Made by a program: the position numbers and the translations under genes. A DNA stretch of 33,594 nucleotides from Arcicella sp. (GTDB lineage Bacteria > Bacteroidota > Bacteroidia > Cytophagales > Spirosomataceae): positions 1-33,594 of the forward strand of contig JANXRS010000299.1 in assembly GCA_025356745.1 (NCBI GenBank). The letters run 5' to 3'. Positions 7,780 to 17,100 of the stretch are shown piece after piece. The notes under the pieces were generated by a model. The model was given only the letters and a program-made list of their open reading frames with translations. It was not told where the DNA came from and ran no database searches. How positions within the stretch are numbered: the first letter of the stretch is position 1; each line of letters starts with the position of its first letter.

Positions 7780-8194
7780 CGTTTATTCCAATCCAAAAGT
7801 ATGTCATTCCCGTAAATCTGTTTATAAAGTTTATTAAAAAAAAACATTTGATTACTATAAATAAAATAGAAAAAGTAACCTTAATATTAGCGAAGATTAT
7901 GGGCGTTGGAACGCTTTCAATTTAGGGTCGGATGGTAATAGTCGGTTTATAATTAACCAGATATTAAACAAGAAATATTGTTAAAAGTACGTTTAAGTTT
8001 AATGTCTATGTGATACTTGGAGCGACTGATTTAACACTAATATTATAAAATAAACGAGCAGACTTTTCACAGTTTTGAATTATTAAATGATTGTTTTATT
8101 AATTTACCAGAAGGTATGAAAACATTGGTGGATACAATGTAAACTAGTCAAATAGTGTTTTCCACGTATTAGACGCAGTATTATTGCCTAAAAT

Positions 8195-8361
8195 GTAGGG
8201 TGTGAAGAGGAGATACGAGGTAGAAGGCATGAATTATGGGCTACTATTTTTCTTATTTAAAACCTCACATTTAAAAGAAATCCCCTTCACGCCTCATAGA
8301 CAGGTGTGGTTTAATAATGGGTAATGTACAAAGGGCTTTCCGTATTGAGAAAGTCCTTTGT
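8195..8361 (+). ncRNA. Candidate structured RNA
   Basis: GGTGTGAAGAGG (8199-8210) can pair over 12 positions with CCCCTTCACGCC (8282-8293), with one G-U pair and one mismatch, enclosing GAGGT/ACCTC (8217-8221 with 8262-8266). An intrinsic terminator follows at 8328-8361. No protein frame explains this. The long irregular rod with an internal bubble loosely recalls 6S-type RNAs, but I cannot match it to a named family. The 5' end is a guess and I see no convincing promoter. Confidence 0.3.
8328..8361 (+). terminator. Intrinsic terminator ending an unassigned transcript
   Basis: ACAAAGGGCTTTC and GAAAGTCCTTTGT pair over 13 positions (one G-U) around CGTATTGA, followed by TTTC. No coding gene ends upstream, which supports a non-coding transcript. 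Confidence 0.6.
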
Positions 8362-8447
8362 TTTCAAAAATTTATTAATGATAAATGTCATAAAATATTC
8401 TATTATTAGACATTTGTCTTCAAGACCTGTACAAAATTAATGTATGC

Positions 8448-8493
8448 TATTTTCATTTTATAGCTGATTACCGACAGCTATAAAATGAAAATA
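8448..8493. repeat. Perfect 19-bp inverted repeat with 8-base loop
   Basis: Arms 8448-8466 and 8475-8493 are exact complements around ATTACCGA. The stem is AT-rich except for a central AGCTG/CAGCT. TTTT follows at 8494-8497. It could be a terminator on either strand, an RNA processing signal or a miniature mobile repeat. Confidence 0.6.
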
Positions 8494-8710
8494 TTTTAAG
8501 TTTTAATATGACCATTATTTACATTTTATCAACTCATCAAATTATAAAAAACTCCATTATCTTTATTAAGCCTTTTAATAACAGTGTATTTAATAGTAAA
8601 TTTGAGTAGAATTTAAAGGATTATACCTTAAATTAGCACTTTGCATAGGAGTATGCCCCAAAGCAATCCTAATTCAAGTTCACTAAATACATCATTGAGA
8701 GAAAACACTC

Positions 8711-9304
8711 ATGTCTAAACGTAAAACTATTATAGCTGAAGAGGCTCTCGTATCTTTGCTCCAGAGCAAAGATGAACGAGGATTCTCCATCTTGTATGAC
8801 AATTATTCATCGGCTTTGTACGGCGTTGTTCTGAAAATAGTACATTCAGAGGAAATTGCTGCCGATGTTATGCAAGATGCCTTTGTAAAGATTTGGAAGA
8901 ACATCGAAGCCTATAATCGAACGAAGGGAACCTTATTTACTTGGATTTTAAATGTGGCACGCAACACTGCCATTGATAGAATACGCTCACAGGAATTTCA
9001 AAATTCTCAGCGAAATCAAGACCTTGATACTAGTATAAATTTTATTGATAATCAAGGTAGTAGTCAATTTGATATTGATGCAATAGGAATTAAAAAAGTA
9101 GTTGAAAATCTCCGTCCAGAGTATCAGCAGATGATAGAATTACTCTATTTTCAAGGTTATACACAAGCGGAAGTCTCAGAAGAGTTTGGAATCCCTTTAG
9201 GCACGGTGAAAACCCGTGTAAAAGCTGCCATCGTACAATTAAGACAATATTTTGTTGAACTTGGATTGGTTTTACTACTAGGAATTTTAGCCACAATTAT
9301 ATGA
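8711..9304 (+). CDS. ECF-type RNA polymerase sigma factor
   Basis: This 197-residue protein has sigma region 2 at about 27-95 (FSILYDNYSSALYGVV, DVMQDAFVKIWKNI, TLFTWILNVARNTAIDRIR) and region 4 at about 128-178 (LRPEYQQMIELLYFQGYTQAEVSEEFGIP, then GTVKTRVKAAI). It would direct core RNA polymerase to a stress or surface regulon and be held inactive by the anti-sigma factor, whose ATG overlaps its stop codon (ATGA, 9301-9304). Unusual for a sigma factor is the hydrophobic end after region 4, residues 181-197 (FVELGLVLLLGILATII), which could touch the membrane or the anti-sigma factor. The regulon cannot be deduced from the window. Confidence 0.9.
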   Translation: MSKRKTIIAEEALVSLLQSKDERGFSILYDNYSSALYGVVLKIVHSEEIAADVMQDAFVKIWKNIEAYNRTKGTLFTWILNVARNTAIDRIRSQEFQNSQRNQDLDTSINFIDNQGSSQFDIDAIGIKKVVENLRPEYQQMIELLYFQGYTQAEVSEEFGIPLGTVKTRVKAAIVQLRQYFVELGLVLLLGILATII

Positions 9305-10221
9305 ACACAAAGGAATATATAGAATCAGGAATCATAGAAAGCTATGTACTGGGAGCATCTACCGTCGGGGAGTCGGCTGAGGTAGAGCATCTGGCTTTGG
9401 AATACTCCGATATTTATAATGAAATTGAATCGGTTAGAAATACACTTGAAAGTTACGTCTTACAATACGAAAAAGAACCTCCAGCATTTTTGAAAGATAA
9501 AATAATGGCGGAGATTTTTAGCACACCACTTTCAGCAGACCGCTTTCAATCAGCTGTAAATAGAGGGCATTCAACAGTAGAAATTGAACAATTAGCAGGA
9601 GACAGCAATCAGTCTTCAAATGATGGTAAACCCTCATTAGTAAATAGTGAGCAGTTTGACGAAAATCCTCGTGAAATAGTTAGCCTTAATAAAAAAGTTC
9701 CTCAGCGTTCAATTTTTAGAATGGCTGCCTCATGGGCTTTATTAGCATTGAGTTTTGCAGGAAATATTTGGTTTTTTAAAAATTGGAAAAACTCAGAAGA
9801 TAAATTAATGGCTCTTGAAACACAAAATCAAGTGCTTGCTCAAGAAGGAAAAACCCTTAAAGCAAGTTATCAAGAAGAGGTTGCTATTTTGCAAAATCCT
9901 AATTTTAAGGTTATCAAACTTCTAGGACAGAAGAATTCCCCAAACGCAACAGCGTTGGTTTACTTTGATAAAATAAAACAAGAAGTTTATTTATCAGCGT
10001 TACAATTGCCACAAGCTCCAACAGGTAAACAATACCAATTGTGGGCAATTATAAATGGCAAACCTGTAGATGCTGGAATGATAGATGGAACAGGTAGTAA
10101 TATTTTAAAAATGAAGTCATTGACAAATGCGGTTGCCTTTGCAATTTCCTTAGAAAATACGGGGGGAAGCACCACCGAAGTAGGACCAAAAGGAACGATT
10201 TATGTAATGGGAGCAGTTTAA
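9301..10221 (+). CDS. RskA-like anti-sigma factor, single-pass membrane protein
   Basis: The 306-residue protein overlaps the sigma gene by four bases. The N-terminal cytoplasmic part (about 1-75, ESGIIESYVLGAS...) is the expected sigma-binding domain. A polar linker follows, then one membrane segment at about 141-158 (MAASWALLALSFAGNIWFF), and a periplasmic C-terminal domain (about 195-306) with ALVYFDKIKQEVYLSALQLP, GKQYQLWAIINGKPVDAG and a final GPKGTIYVMG, typical of anti-sigma-K factors. In known systems proteolysis of such proteins releases the sigma factor. No HCC zinc motif of the ZAS type is visible. The linker (75-130) is longer than I would expect and low in complexity. Confidence 0.88.
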   Translation: MNTKEYIESGIIESYVLGASTVGESAEVEHLALEYSDIYNEIESVRNTLESYVLQYEKEPPAFLKDKIMAEIFSTPLSADRFQSAVNRGHSTVEIEQLAGDSNQSSNDGKPSLVNSEQFDENPREIVSLNKKVPQRSIFRMAASWALLALSFAGNIWFFKNWKNSEDKLMALETQNQVLAQEGKTLKASYQEEVAILQNPNFKVIKLLGQKNSPNATALVYFDKIKQEVYLSALQLPQAPTGKQYQLWAIINGKPVDAGMIDGTGSNILKMKSLTNAVAFAISLENTGGSTTEVGPKGTIYVMGAV

Positions 10222-10278
10222 AAAAGGTTTGTCAAATTGCAAGGCGATGTTTCTTAAATATTTGACCATTAAATTTAC

Positions 10279-10319
10279 AGTAACCTTGACTCTGAAATAG
10301 TTAGGGTTACTTTTTTTTT
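10279..10319 (+). terminator. Terminator after the sigma/anti-sigma operon
   Basis: AGTAACC (10279-10285) and GGTTACT (10305-10311) pair, with further weak pairing inside, followed by a run of nine T from 10311. Confidence 0.75.
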
Positions 10320-10374
10320 AAACATTTGTTGGTATATTTACAAAGGAATAATTTACCCCGAAAAAAAAGGAATT

Positions 10375-10665
10375 ATGAATAAGTATCAGGTAAGTGTATT
10401 TTTTAGTGTTGATGAAGCGTTTATGAATCTCGTTCCAAAACACCGTAGCATTATTAGTGACCTTATTTTAAAGGGAGTAATTGATTCCTACGCTATTTCA
10501 GCGGAGGCTGGTCGTGGCTGGATTATAATGAATGCTAAGGATAAAATAGCTATTCATACACAACTTGAACGCTCGCCATTGTATAAATATTTTGAGTTAG
10601 AAATTGACCAATTAATGATTTATGATTCGCAAATGTATCGTTTTCCAAAGATGGTTTTGAATTAG
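10375..10665 (+). CDS. Small unknown cytoplasmic protein
   Basis: A 96-residue protein with a clean ATG and its own terminators on both sides. It has no signal peptide or membrane segment. The pattern of MNKYQVSVFFSVDEAFMNLVPKHRSIISDLILKG, then AEAGRGWIIMNA and a closing FELEIDQLMIYDS suggests a small alpha/beta ferredoxin-like fold of the kind found in YciI-like or muconolactone-isomerase-like proteins, but I recognise no family motif. Its short, strand-helix-helix-strand layout and conserved-looking acidic end are all that can be said. Function unknown. Confidence 0.65.
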   Translation: MNKYQVSVFFSVDEAFMNLVPKHRSIISDLILKGVIDSYAISAEAGRGWIIMNAKDKIAIHTQLERSPLYKYFELEIDQLMIYDSQMYRFPKMVLN

Positions 10666-10684
10666 AAGATTGGGTTATGGTTAT

Positions 10685-10731
10685 AAAAATAAAGTGGACT
10701 ACAAAATAATTTTGTAGTCCACTTTATTTTT
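10685..10731. terminator. Bidirectional terminator between convergent genes
   Basis: A perfect 23-bp palindrome (10685-10707 with 10709-10731) has an A-run at its left end and a T-run at its right end, suiting both the small gene on the left and the transporter gene on the right. Confidence 0.85.
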
Positions 10732-10746
10732 GAGTTAATAATATCA

Positions 10747-12045
10747 TCAACTTACAACCTTACTCCCTCTGAACGCATAAAGAGCTACCACACCAAAGCA
10801 AATAACAGGTACAATTTGGGCAATTTTAATACCGTGCAAATCTGAAACATAACCCATCATTGCTGTTAAAACTGCTCCACCAATAATTGCCATCACTAAT
10901 AATGAGGCTCCTAATTTTGAACCTTCGCCAAGTCCCTCAAGCCCCAAAGTAAAAATGGTTGGGAACATTATTGACATAAAAAAACTGGTTGCTACCAAAG
11001 CCCAAATTCCTACGTATTGCGTTGAAACGATAGAAATTCCCACTAAAACGATACAAGCAAGGGCATAAAATCCCATCAAACGATTGGATTGAACATATTT
11101 CAGAAGAGCGGTTCCCACAAAGCGACCAATCATAAAAATGACCAATGAGTAGGTTAAATAAGTAGCAGCATCTTTCTCCGACATTCCTGTTACAGCATTT
11201 TGAGCATAGCGAATCAAGTAACTCCAAACGCCCACTTGAGCCCCCACATAAAAAAATTGTGTAATGACCGCAAGCCTAAAATGGTTAATTCTAAAAAGGG
11301 TTTTTAAGGATATTTTTTCCGTAGAAACATCTTCCTCGGCTACGCTTGGAAACTTCGTAAACCAAATAAAAACCATGAATAAAATTACGATTATCCCGAT
11401 AATTAGATAGGGAATTTGTACGGCGGAAGCTTCGCTGGCGTAATAATTTTGAAGTTCGGTTGGGCCTATTTTTGATAATTGTTCATTGGAATATTCAACG
11501 CCCGAAAAGATGAATCGCTGTCCAATCAAAATGCCCACAATTGAGCCAATCGGATTGAAAGATTGAGCAAGATTTAACCTAAAAGCAGCAGTTTTAGGCG
11601 ACCCTAAAGCGGCAACATAAGGATTTGCGGCAGTTTCCAAAAAAGCTAAACCGCTGGCAATCACGAATAATGCGAAAAGAAAGAAGCTGTAGGAACGAGA
11701 TTCTGCGGCTGGATAAAATAATAAAGCTCCTACTGCATACAAAGAAAGTCCTACTAAAATGCCTGCTTTGTATCCTCTTTTTCGCATGAAAATTGCGGCT
11801 GGCATTGCCAAGACGAAGTAACCAAAATAGAAAGCCGATTGTACTAAACCTGATTGAAAATCGCTCAATTCAAAGGCTTTTTTGAATTGTTTAATCAAAA
11901 TATCATTCAAATTATTGGCAGCTCCCCACAAGAAAAACAGACAAGTAATTAAGATAAGTGGAATTAGATATTTGCCATTATTTGCATTGTTTGACGATTC
12001 ATCAAATGAGGTTGTCGTTTTAGGAAGATTGACCATTTGTGCCAT
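10747..12045 (-). CDS. fucP: FucP-family sugar:H+ symporter (MFS)
   Basis: This 432-residue protein has about twelve hydrophobic segments. Near the N-terminus it shows FLWGAANNLNDILIKQF and later LETAANPYVAALG, the signatures of the L-fucose/glucose-galactose permease branch of the major facilitator superfamily. Asp48 and Glu137 here correspond to Asp46 and Glu135 of E. coli FucP, known to carry protons and bind sugar. A linker with acidic and basic residues lies between segments 6 and 7 (KFPSVAEEDVSTEK). The gene stands alone with its own promoter (12089-12119) and terminator. No sugar catabolic genes are adjacent, so the actual substrate (fucose, glucose, galactose or another) is open. Confidence 0.88.
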   Translation of the reverse strand: MAQMVNLPKTTTSFDESSNNANNGKYLIPLILITCLFFLWGAANNLNDILIKQFKKAFELSDFQSGLVQSAFYFGYFVLAMPAAIFMRKRGYKAGILVGLSLYAVGALLFYPAAESRSYSFFLFALFVIASGLAFLETAANPYVAALGSPKTAAFRLNLAQSFNPIGSIVGILIGQRFIFSGVEYSNEQLSKIGPTELQNYYASEASAVQIPYLIIGIIVILFMVFIWFTKFPSVAEEDVSTEKISLKTLFRINHFRLAVITQFFYVGAQVGVWSYLIRYAQNAVTGMSEKDAATYLTYSLVIFMIGRFVGTALLKYVQSNRLMGFYALACIVLVGISIVSTQYVGIWALVATSFFMSIMFPTIFTLGLEGLGEGSKLGASLLVMAIIGGAVLTAMMGYVSDLHGIKIAQIVPVICFGVVALYAFRGSKVVS

Positions 12046-12088
12046 ATAAGAAATTATTGAGATTAGATTGAGTTGGTAAACATCAAAG

Positions 12089-12119
12089 CAAAACTAATTT
12101 TAAAAATACTTAAAGCAAT
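12089..12119 (-). promoter_or_regulatory. Promoter of the FucP-type transporter gene
   Basis: On the reverse strand ATTG (12119..12116) is followed after 19 bases by TAGTTTTG (12096..12089), a good match to TTTG-N19-TAnnTTTG. The start codon lies about 44 bases downstream. Confidence 0.55.
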
Positions 12120-12237
12120 TCATTTTTGTTCTATTTATATAACTAAGTCATTGATTTTTAGATAATTACTTATCATACAAAAGTCTCTATGAAGACACAA
12201 TTAACAATACAAACTTGGCACAAACGAGAAATAGTAT

Positions 12238-12906
12238 TTAGCGACTTCCAAAAATAGCTGAGCCAACCCTTACAAGCGTAGAACCTTCCTCAGCAGCAAT
12301 CAAAAAATCGCCTGACATACCCATTGATACTTCACGAAGTGCTAAATTTTCAGCTACTGGATATTCAGTTTTTAGGCTTTCAAAAAAGGACTTTAAGTTC
12401 CTAAATTCCAGCCTGATTTGCTCTTGATTATCCGTAAAAGTTGCCATACCCATTACGCCCACAATCCTACTATTTTTCATTGCCTTAAATTCTTTAGAAT
12501 CCAAAATATCTCGAGTTTCATCTTCGGATAATCCAAATTTAGTTTCTTCCTTAGCGATATAGATTTGTAGTAAACAATCAATCACCCGATTATTTTTAAG
12601 TGCCTGTTTATCAATTTCTTGTAACAATTTTAAGGAATCTACCGAATGAATCATTGTCACAAATGAGGCCATATATTTAACCTTATTAGATTGTAAATGT
12701 CCAATTAAGTGCCATTCAATATCTTTAGGTAAAATCTCCCATTTCTCTACCATTTCTTGTACTTTATTTTCCCCAAAGACTTTACACTTTCCATCATAAG
12801 CCGCCTGTAAATCAGCTAAAGGTTTGGTTTTTGTAACTGCAATTAATTGTGCAGATGTTCCTGCCAATTTAGACTTAATTTCTTCTATATTTTGTGCTAT
12901 ATTCAT
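12238..12906 (-). CDS. yggS: YggS/PLPBP-family pyridoxal-phosphate homeostasis protein
   Basis: With the ATG at 12904-12906 the protein has 222 residues, the normal family length; a TTG 36 bases upstream is less likely. It is the alanine-racemase-N-type barrel found alone: LIAVTKTKP with the PLP lysine at about residue 26, then FGENKVQE, IEWHLIGHLQSNKVK, SVDSLKLLQEI, GVMGMATF, and the closing SMGMSGDF and VRVGSAIFG, which bind the cofactor phosphate. Members control free PLP and amino-acid balance and have no proven enzyme activity. It stands alone, divergent from the coiled-coil gene at 13049. Confidence 0.93.
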   Translation of the reverse strand: MNIAQNIEEIKSKLAGTSAQLIAVTKTKPLADLQAAYDGKCKVFGENKVQEMVEKWEILPKDIEWHLIGHLQSNKVKYMASFVTMIHSVDSLKLLQEIDKQALKNNRVIDCLLQIYIAKEETKFGLSEDETRDILDSKEFKAMKNSRIVGVMGMATFTDNQEQIRLEFRNLKSFFESLKTEYPVAENLALREVSMGMSGDFLIAAEEGSTLVRVGSAIFGSR

Positions 12907-13048
12907 TTCAAATTCTACAATTTTTTGCGTTATCAGCTTCAATAACTTAGATTTGTAAAGTTAAAACAAACTTAGTTCATTTTTAAGTAAATAAAATTAA
13001 GAAATTAACGTTTTTATAGACACGACCCACAAATTACCAAAACTAAAA

Positions 13049-14035
13049 ATGGAGTATAATCCAAACAGACAAAGTGAAAATAAACTCAAAATTGCTGTAG
13101 CGGTCTTAGGACTTTTAGCACTTGCATTAGGTTTTTTATATTTTCGGGAACGTCAAGATAACCATAAAGTAGAAGAGATTTCAACTTCACAAGCTAAGGA
13201 ACTATTATCAGCGAATACTAAATTAGATTCGATTGAGAATCAATTGAATAATAAAATCGTTGAGATTAAGAGATTAGGTGGAAACGTTGATGAGTTGATA
13301 CGTGCTAAAATCCAATTGCAAGCTGATAAAGTGGCTTTACAGAAAATGGAAGGCTTTTCTGTAAAAAAATATGAAATAAAAATCAAAGATTATTTAGCTT
13401 TTTTAGGGCAAAAAGATGCACAATTAGTCACTTTACGCAAAGAAAATGGGATACTTTCAGCTAAGAATGATTCATTAAGTAAGGAAACTAAAAATCTCTT
13501 AGAAGGCATTTCATTTGCTCAAAAGGCACTCAGTGATTCGACAACAAATTATTCTCTCAAACAAAAAGAACTTTCCGACCGTGCTAAAGAAGTGGAAGCT
13601 CGTAACCGTGAACTGAACGACAAAGTATCACAAGCGGCAGCCTTACGTGCGGAAAGCATCAATATTTATGCAATTTCAGCAAAAGGTCGGGAAACGGATG
13701 GAAGTAGTGTAAAGTCAAAAAGGATTGATAAAGTCAGAATTACGTTCTATTTACAGGAAAATCAAGTAACAACTCGTGAAGCCAAAACGATTTATTTAAG
13801 AATCCTTGACCCATCAGGTGCTGCTGTGGCGGATATGGCAACGGGTTCGGGGACATTTTCATATAAAGGGAAAGAAACCACTTATACTGCCAGACAGAAA
13901 ATTTTATTTGATAACTCTCACCAATCTGTCGAATTTGTTTACAGTCGTGGATTGGCTTACAGAGAAGGAAAACACATCATTGAGCTTTACGCTGAGGGTT
14001 ATCGCATTGGAGAAGGAGTTTTTGAGGTAAAGTAG
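13049..14035 (+). CDS. Membrane-anchored coiled-coil protein of unknown function
   Basis: The 328-residue protein starts with a short cytoplasmic end, then one membrane segment at about 15-32 (IAVAVLGLLALALGFLYF) with no clear cleavage site. A long charged, heptad-rich region (about 40-205) is predicted to be a coiled coil: Leu/Ile spaced by Lys, Glu and Gln. The last 120 residues are beta-rich (KVRITFYLQENQVT, AKTIYLRILDPSGAAV, ARQKILFD, HIIELYAEGYRIGEGVFEV) and look like a small beta-sandwich. This layout suggests an envelope-spanning scaffold or sensor facing the periplasm. I recognise no named family. It is monocistronic and ends at a strong terminator. Confidence 0.75.
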   Translation: MEYNPNRQSENKLKIAVAVLGLLALALGFLYFRERQDNHKVEEISTSQAKELLSANTKLDSIENQLNNKIVEIKRLGGNVDELIRAKIQLQADKVALQKMEGFSVKKYEIKIKDYLAFLGQKDAQLVTLRKENGILSAKNDSLSKETKNLLEGISFAQKALSDSTTNYSLKQKELSDRAKEVEARNRELNDKVSQAAALRAESINIYAISAKGRETDGSSVKSKRIDKVRITFYLQENQVTTREAKTIYLRILDPSGAAVADMATGSGTFSYKGKETTYTARQKILFDNSHQSVEFVYSRGLAYREGKHIIELYAEGYRIGEGVFEVK

Positions 14036-14041
14036 AGGTTT

Positions 14042-14087
14042 AAATTAATTATTGGTTATCGGTTAATAAATAACCAATAATTAATTT
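14042..14087. terminator. Bidirectional terminator between the coiled-coil gene and sbcC
   Basis: Perfect 18-bp arms (14042-14059 and 14070-14087) around a 10-base loop, located between two convergent genes. The right flank is GGG rather than T, so strength in the forward direction depends on the AT-rich arm itself. Confidence 0.65.
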
Positions 14088-14132
14088 GGGAACTAAATAT
14101 TCTAAAATCAACTTTTTTTGACTCATAACTCA

Positions 14133-17100
14133 TCAAAATATCTCAATCTTACTAAATCCCCTACTGTCTTTTTGTAGCCTAATTTGGGTTGAAATTCTTT
14201 CTTTTATTGATTCTACATGGGAAATAATCCCAATATTTTTCTGACCTTCCTCTTGCAATTTTTCTAACGTACAAAGAGCGGTTTCAAGCGTTTCAGGGTC
14301 AAGTGTTCCAAAACCTTCATCAATAAAAAGGCTTTCTAATTTCACATTTCGAGAAGCTAAATCGGATAAAGCTAGTGCTAGCGATAAACTAATCATAAAG
14401 GTTTCTCCCCCTGAAAGCGTTTTAACCGACCTTCTTTCATTGCCCATATATTGGTCAAGAACCATTAATTCATCATCTTCTTTTTCATTGGGTTTATCCA
14501 ATAAGTACCGATCTGAAAGTCCAGACAAACGTTTATTTGATAAGGCAATCAGCCTTGAAAGTGTTAATCCTTGAGCGAAAGTGCTAAATTTTTTCCCTTC
14601 CGAATCGCCGATATAACGGTCTAAAAGCTCCCATTTTAAATTAGACTTTTCTAAGATTTCTAACTCCTTACTAATAGTGCTAACTTCATTTTTATTTTCT
14701 AATTGAATTCTTAATAATAACTTTATTTCATCTAATTCTTTTCCGATATTTTCTTTATTAAATTGACTATTCGTAATACCTACATTGAGTTCCTGTAAAG
14801 TGATAGTATTATTATCATGATTTTCTTTTAATTTCAAATCATTTTTGCGTTCATCAACTATTTTAATTAACGTATTTATTTGTGTTCTAATTCGCTCCTG
14901 ATTCCCCCTAATTGCCTTCGCTTCTTCGGGTGTAAGTAAATAAGATTTCAAATCATCAAAATCTTTAAATCCGCCTGATTGTATTTGAGCCATTAACTCA
15001 TTTTCTATCAATAGATTTAGTTGGTCGTATTCTTTAATTTCCTTTTCTAATTCTTTAATCAACGATTTGCACGATGTAATTTTTGTGCTTAAAACTGATA
15101 AATTACTTTGAAATTTATCACAGTCTAAATTAATATTAGTTCCTGAGTATAAAGAAGTTAACTTTAATTTTATATCATTATTTGTGCCTTGAATTCCAAT
15201 TATTTCTTTTACTTTTCTATATAAATTCAGCAAATAATCTCTTTCTCCCATTGATTTTTCTAATAATCCAATGGTGGTGATTTGTGAATCTTTTAATACA
15301 ACTTGTTCTTCGACCCAAGCTAAATTTCCTACTTTTTCAAGTAATAAAAGCTGTTTTATTTTATTGACTTCATCAAGATTTTGCTGCCGTTTTTCACTAA
15401 AAATCATTTTTCTTACTTGTTCTTTTTTTGCAACTTGGCGAGCCGCCTCAATCTTTGAACTAAGCGTGTTTATTTGCTTAGTTTCCTCTTTTTGTAATCT
15501 TTTTTGAACGATTATTTGCTGGTCAATTTCAACGTAATTGTTGGCGTAATGACTCAAAAAAGGATGTTCGATTGAACCACAAAGAGGACATGGTTCATCT
15601 TTTTTAAGAAGATTATTTCGCTCTTTGTCAAAATTGAAAGCCTTACTTAATTTGCCTTTTTCAAGCTCTAAATTTTCAATCTCTAACTCACTGTTAATAA
15701 GTTGTTCTTGTAATTTTCCAAGAATTGAAATATTTTCCTCAATAAATTTAGCTTGTAATTTTTCCTCATTTTCTGATTCATTAAATCCTTTTTGTGCTTC
15801 AGTAAAATCCTTAATTCTGCCACTCAACTCAATGAAATGTTTTCTACTGGTTTCAAACTTATCTTTTTGAAAATTCAATAATTCAACATCCTCAATTTCA
15901 ATAGATTTCAACCATTCTGTTTGCTTTTTTTTGCGTTCTTTTGCTATTTCCGTAATAAAAAGTAATGATGTTTCTGAGATAGTATCCAATTTAATGGCTG
16001 ACAAATCTATATTTCTCAGCGAAGCAATAATTTCTTGAATTTGATTTTGTTGTTGAGTAAGAATACTTTCCTGATTCCGTTGTTGATTACATAATTCATT
16101 AACTTCATCTCTGAACTTTTGAATGTGTTGAATAGCATTTTCAAAAGTAATTTCAGCTTTTGTTAATGTATTAATTGATTGTATAATTTCTATTAACTTA
16201 TTCTCATTTTCAGTTAAATCTTTGTTTCCATTTTCTAAACGGCTTTTCAATTTTGCTTGAATTTGCTTTTTATTTTCAAGGTCTAAAATTCGTTCTCTAA
16301 AAGGTTCTGCGGCTTCATGATTAATCAATAAAGGGGCTTTTTGAAGTTCAAATTGTTGCCATTCTGCGTGGAAATTTAATTTCTCTTCTTCTTTCTGTGT
16401 GATAATTTCACGAAGAATTTTGATCTCATTTTTTAATGCAAACTTACTTTTATATAATTCTAATCTTTCTTCGATTTCTTTGATTTGTTCACTCTTTTGA
16501 ATGACTTCAGCCACCCATTTTTGTTCTATCTCATCATTTACTAATTTATCCGCAATTCTATTCTTTTGTTGCCTTTTCTCACTCAATAAACCTCCTTTTT
16601 CTTTAAAAATTTTATACGCTTTTTGTCCTAATTGCCGATAAATTTGCATACCCGTAATATCCTCTAATAATTTACCTCTTTCATCTTTGCCAGACTTCAA
16701 AAACTTAGAAAACTCTCCTTGAGAAAGCAAAATAGACTTTATAAATTGATCATAGCTTAAACCAATAAATCGTTGATTTCGCTCAGGAACTTCTGTCTTT
16801 TTATCAGTAATAATTGCCCCTGATGCCTTCTCAATAATTTCCATTCCATAGTCGTTGAGGTTATTGTTTCGGTTAATATTTATCCACCATTTCGAAACAT
16901 AAGTAACTGATTTTGACCTATATTCAACTTCAACGCAACATTCTTTTTCGCCCCGTGTCAGGATAGAACCACAGGTACCAACAAGGTCTTTTGAGATTTT
17001 TTTGTCGAATCTTGGCACACGATTATACAACGCCAACGTGATAGCATCCAAAAGCGTTGATTTGCCCGCACCCGTAGGTCCAACAATGGCAAAAAGACCC

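Larger units (their letters stand above)
7553..8710. other. Gene-free stretch of about 1.16 kb
   Basis: No frame here looks like a real gene. It contains a terminator (7746-7779), two short open frames without start codons (7865-7978, ending INQILNKKYC; 8041-8142, ending PEGMKTLVDTM) that may be gene debris, a possible structured RNA with its own terminator (8195-8361), and a perfect 19-bp hairpin (8448-8493). Just before the sigma-factor gene there is an imperfect palindrome around 8612-8636. Confidence 0.6.

Noticed and set aside
12907-12942. Longer YggS start at a TTG
   Set aside because: The family begins near the ATG at 12906; the extra 12 residues have no support.
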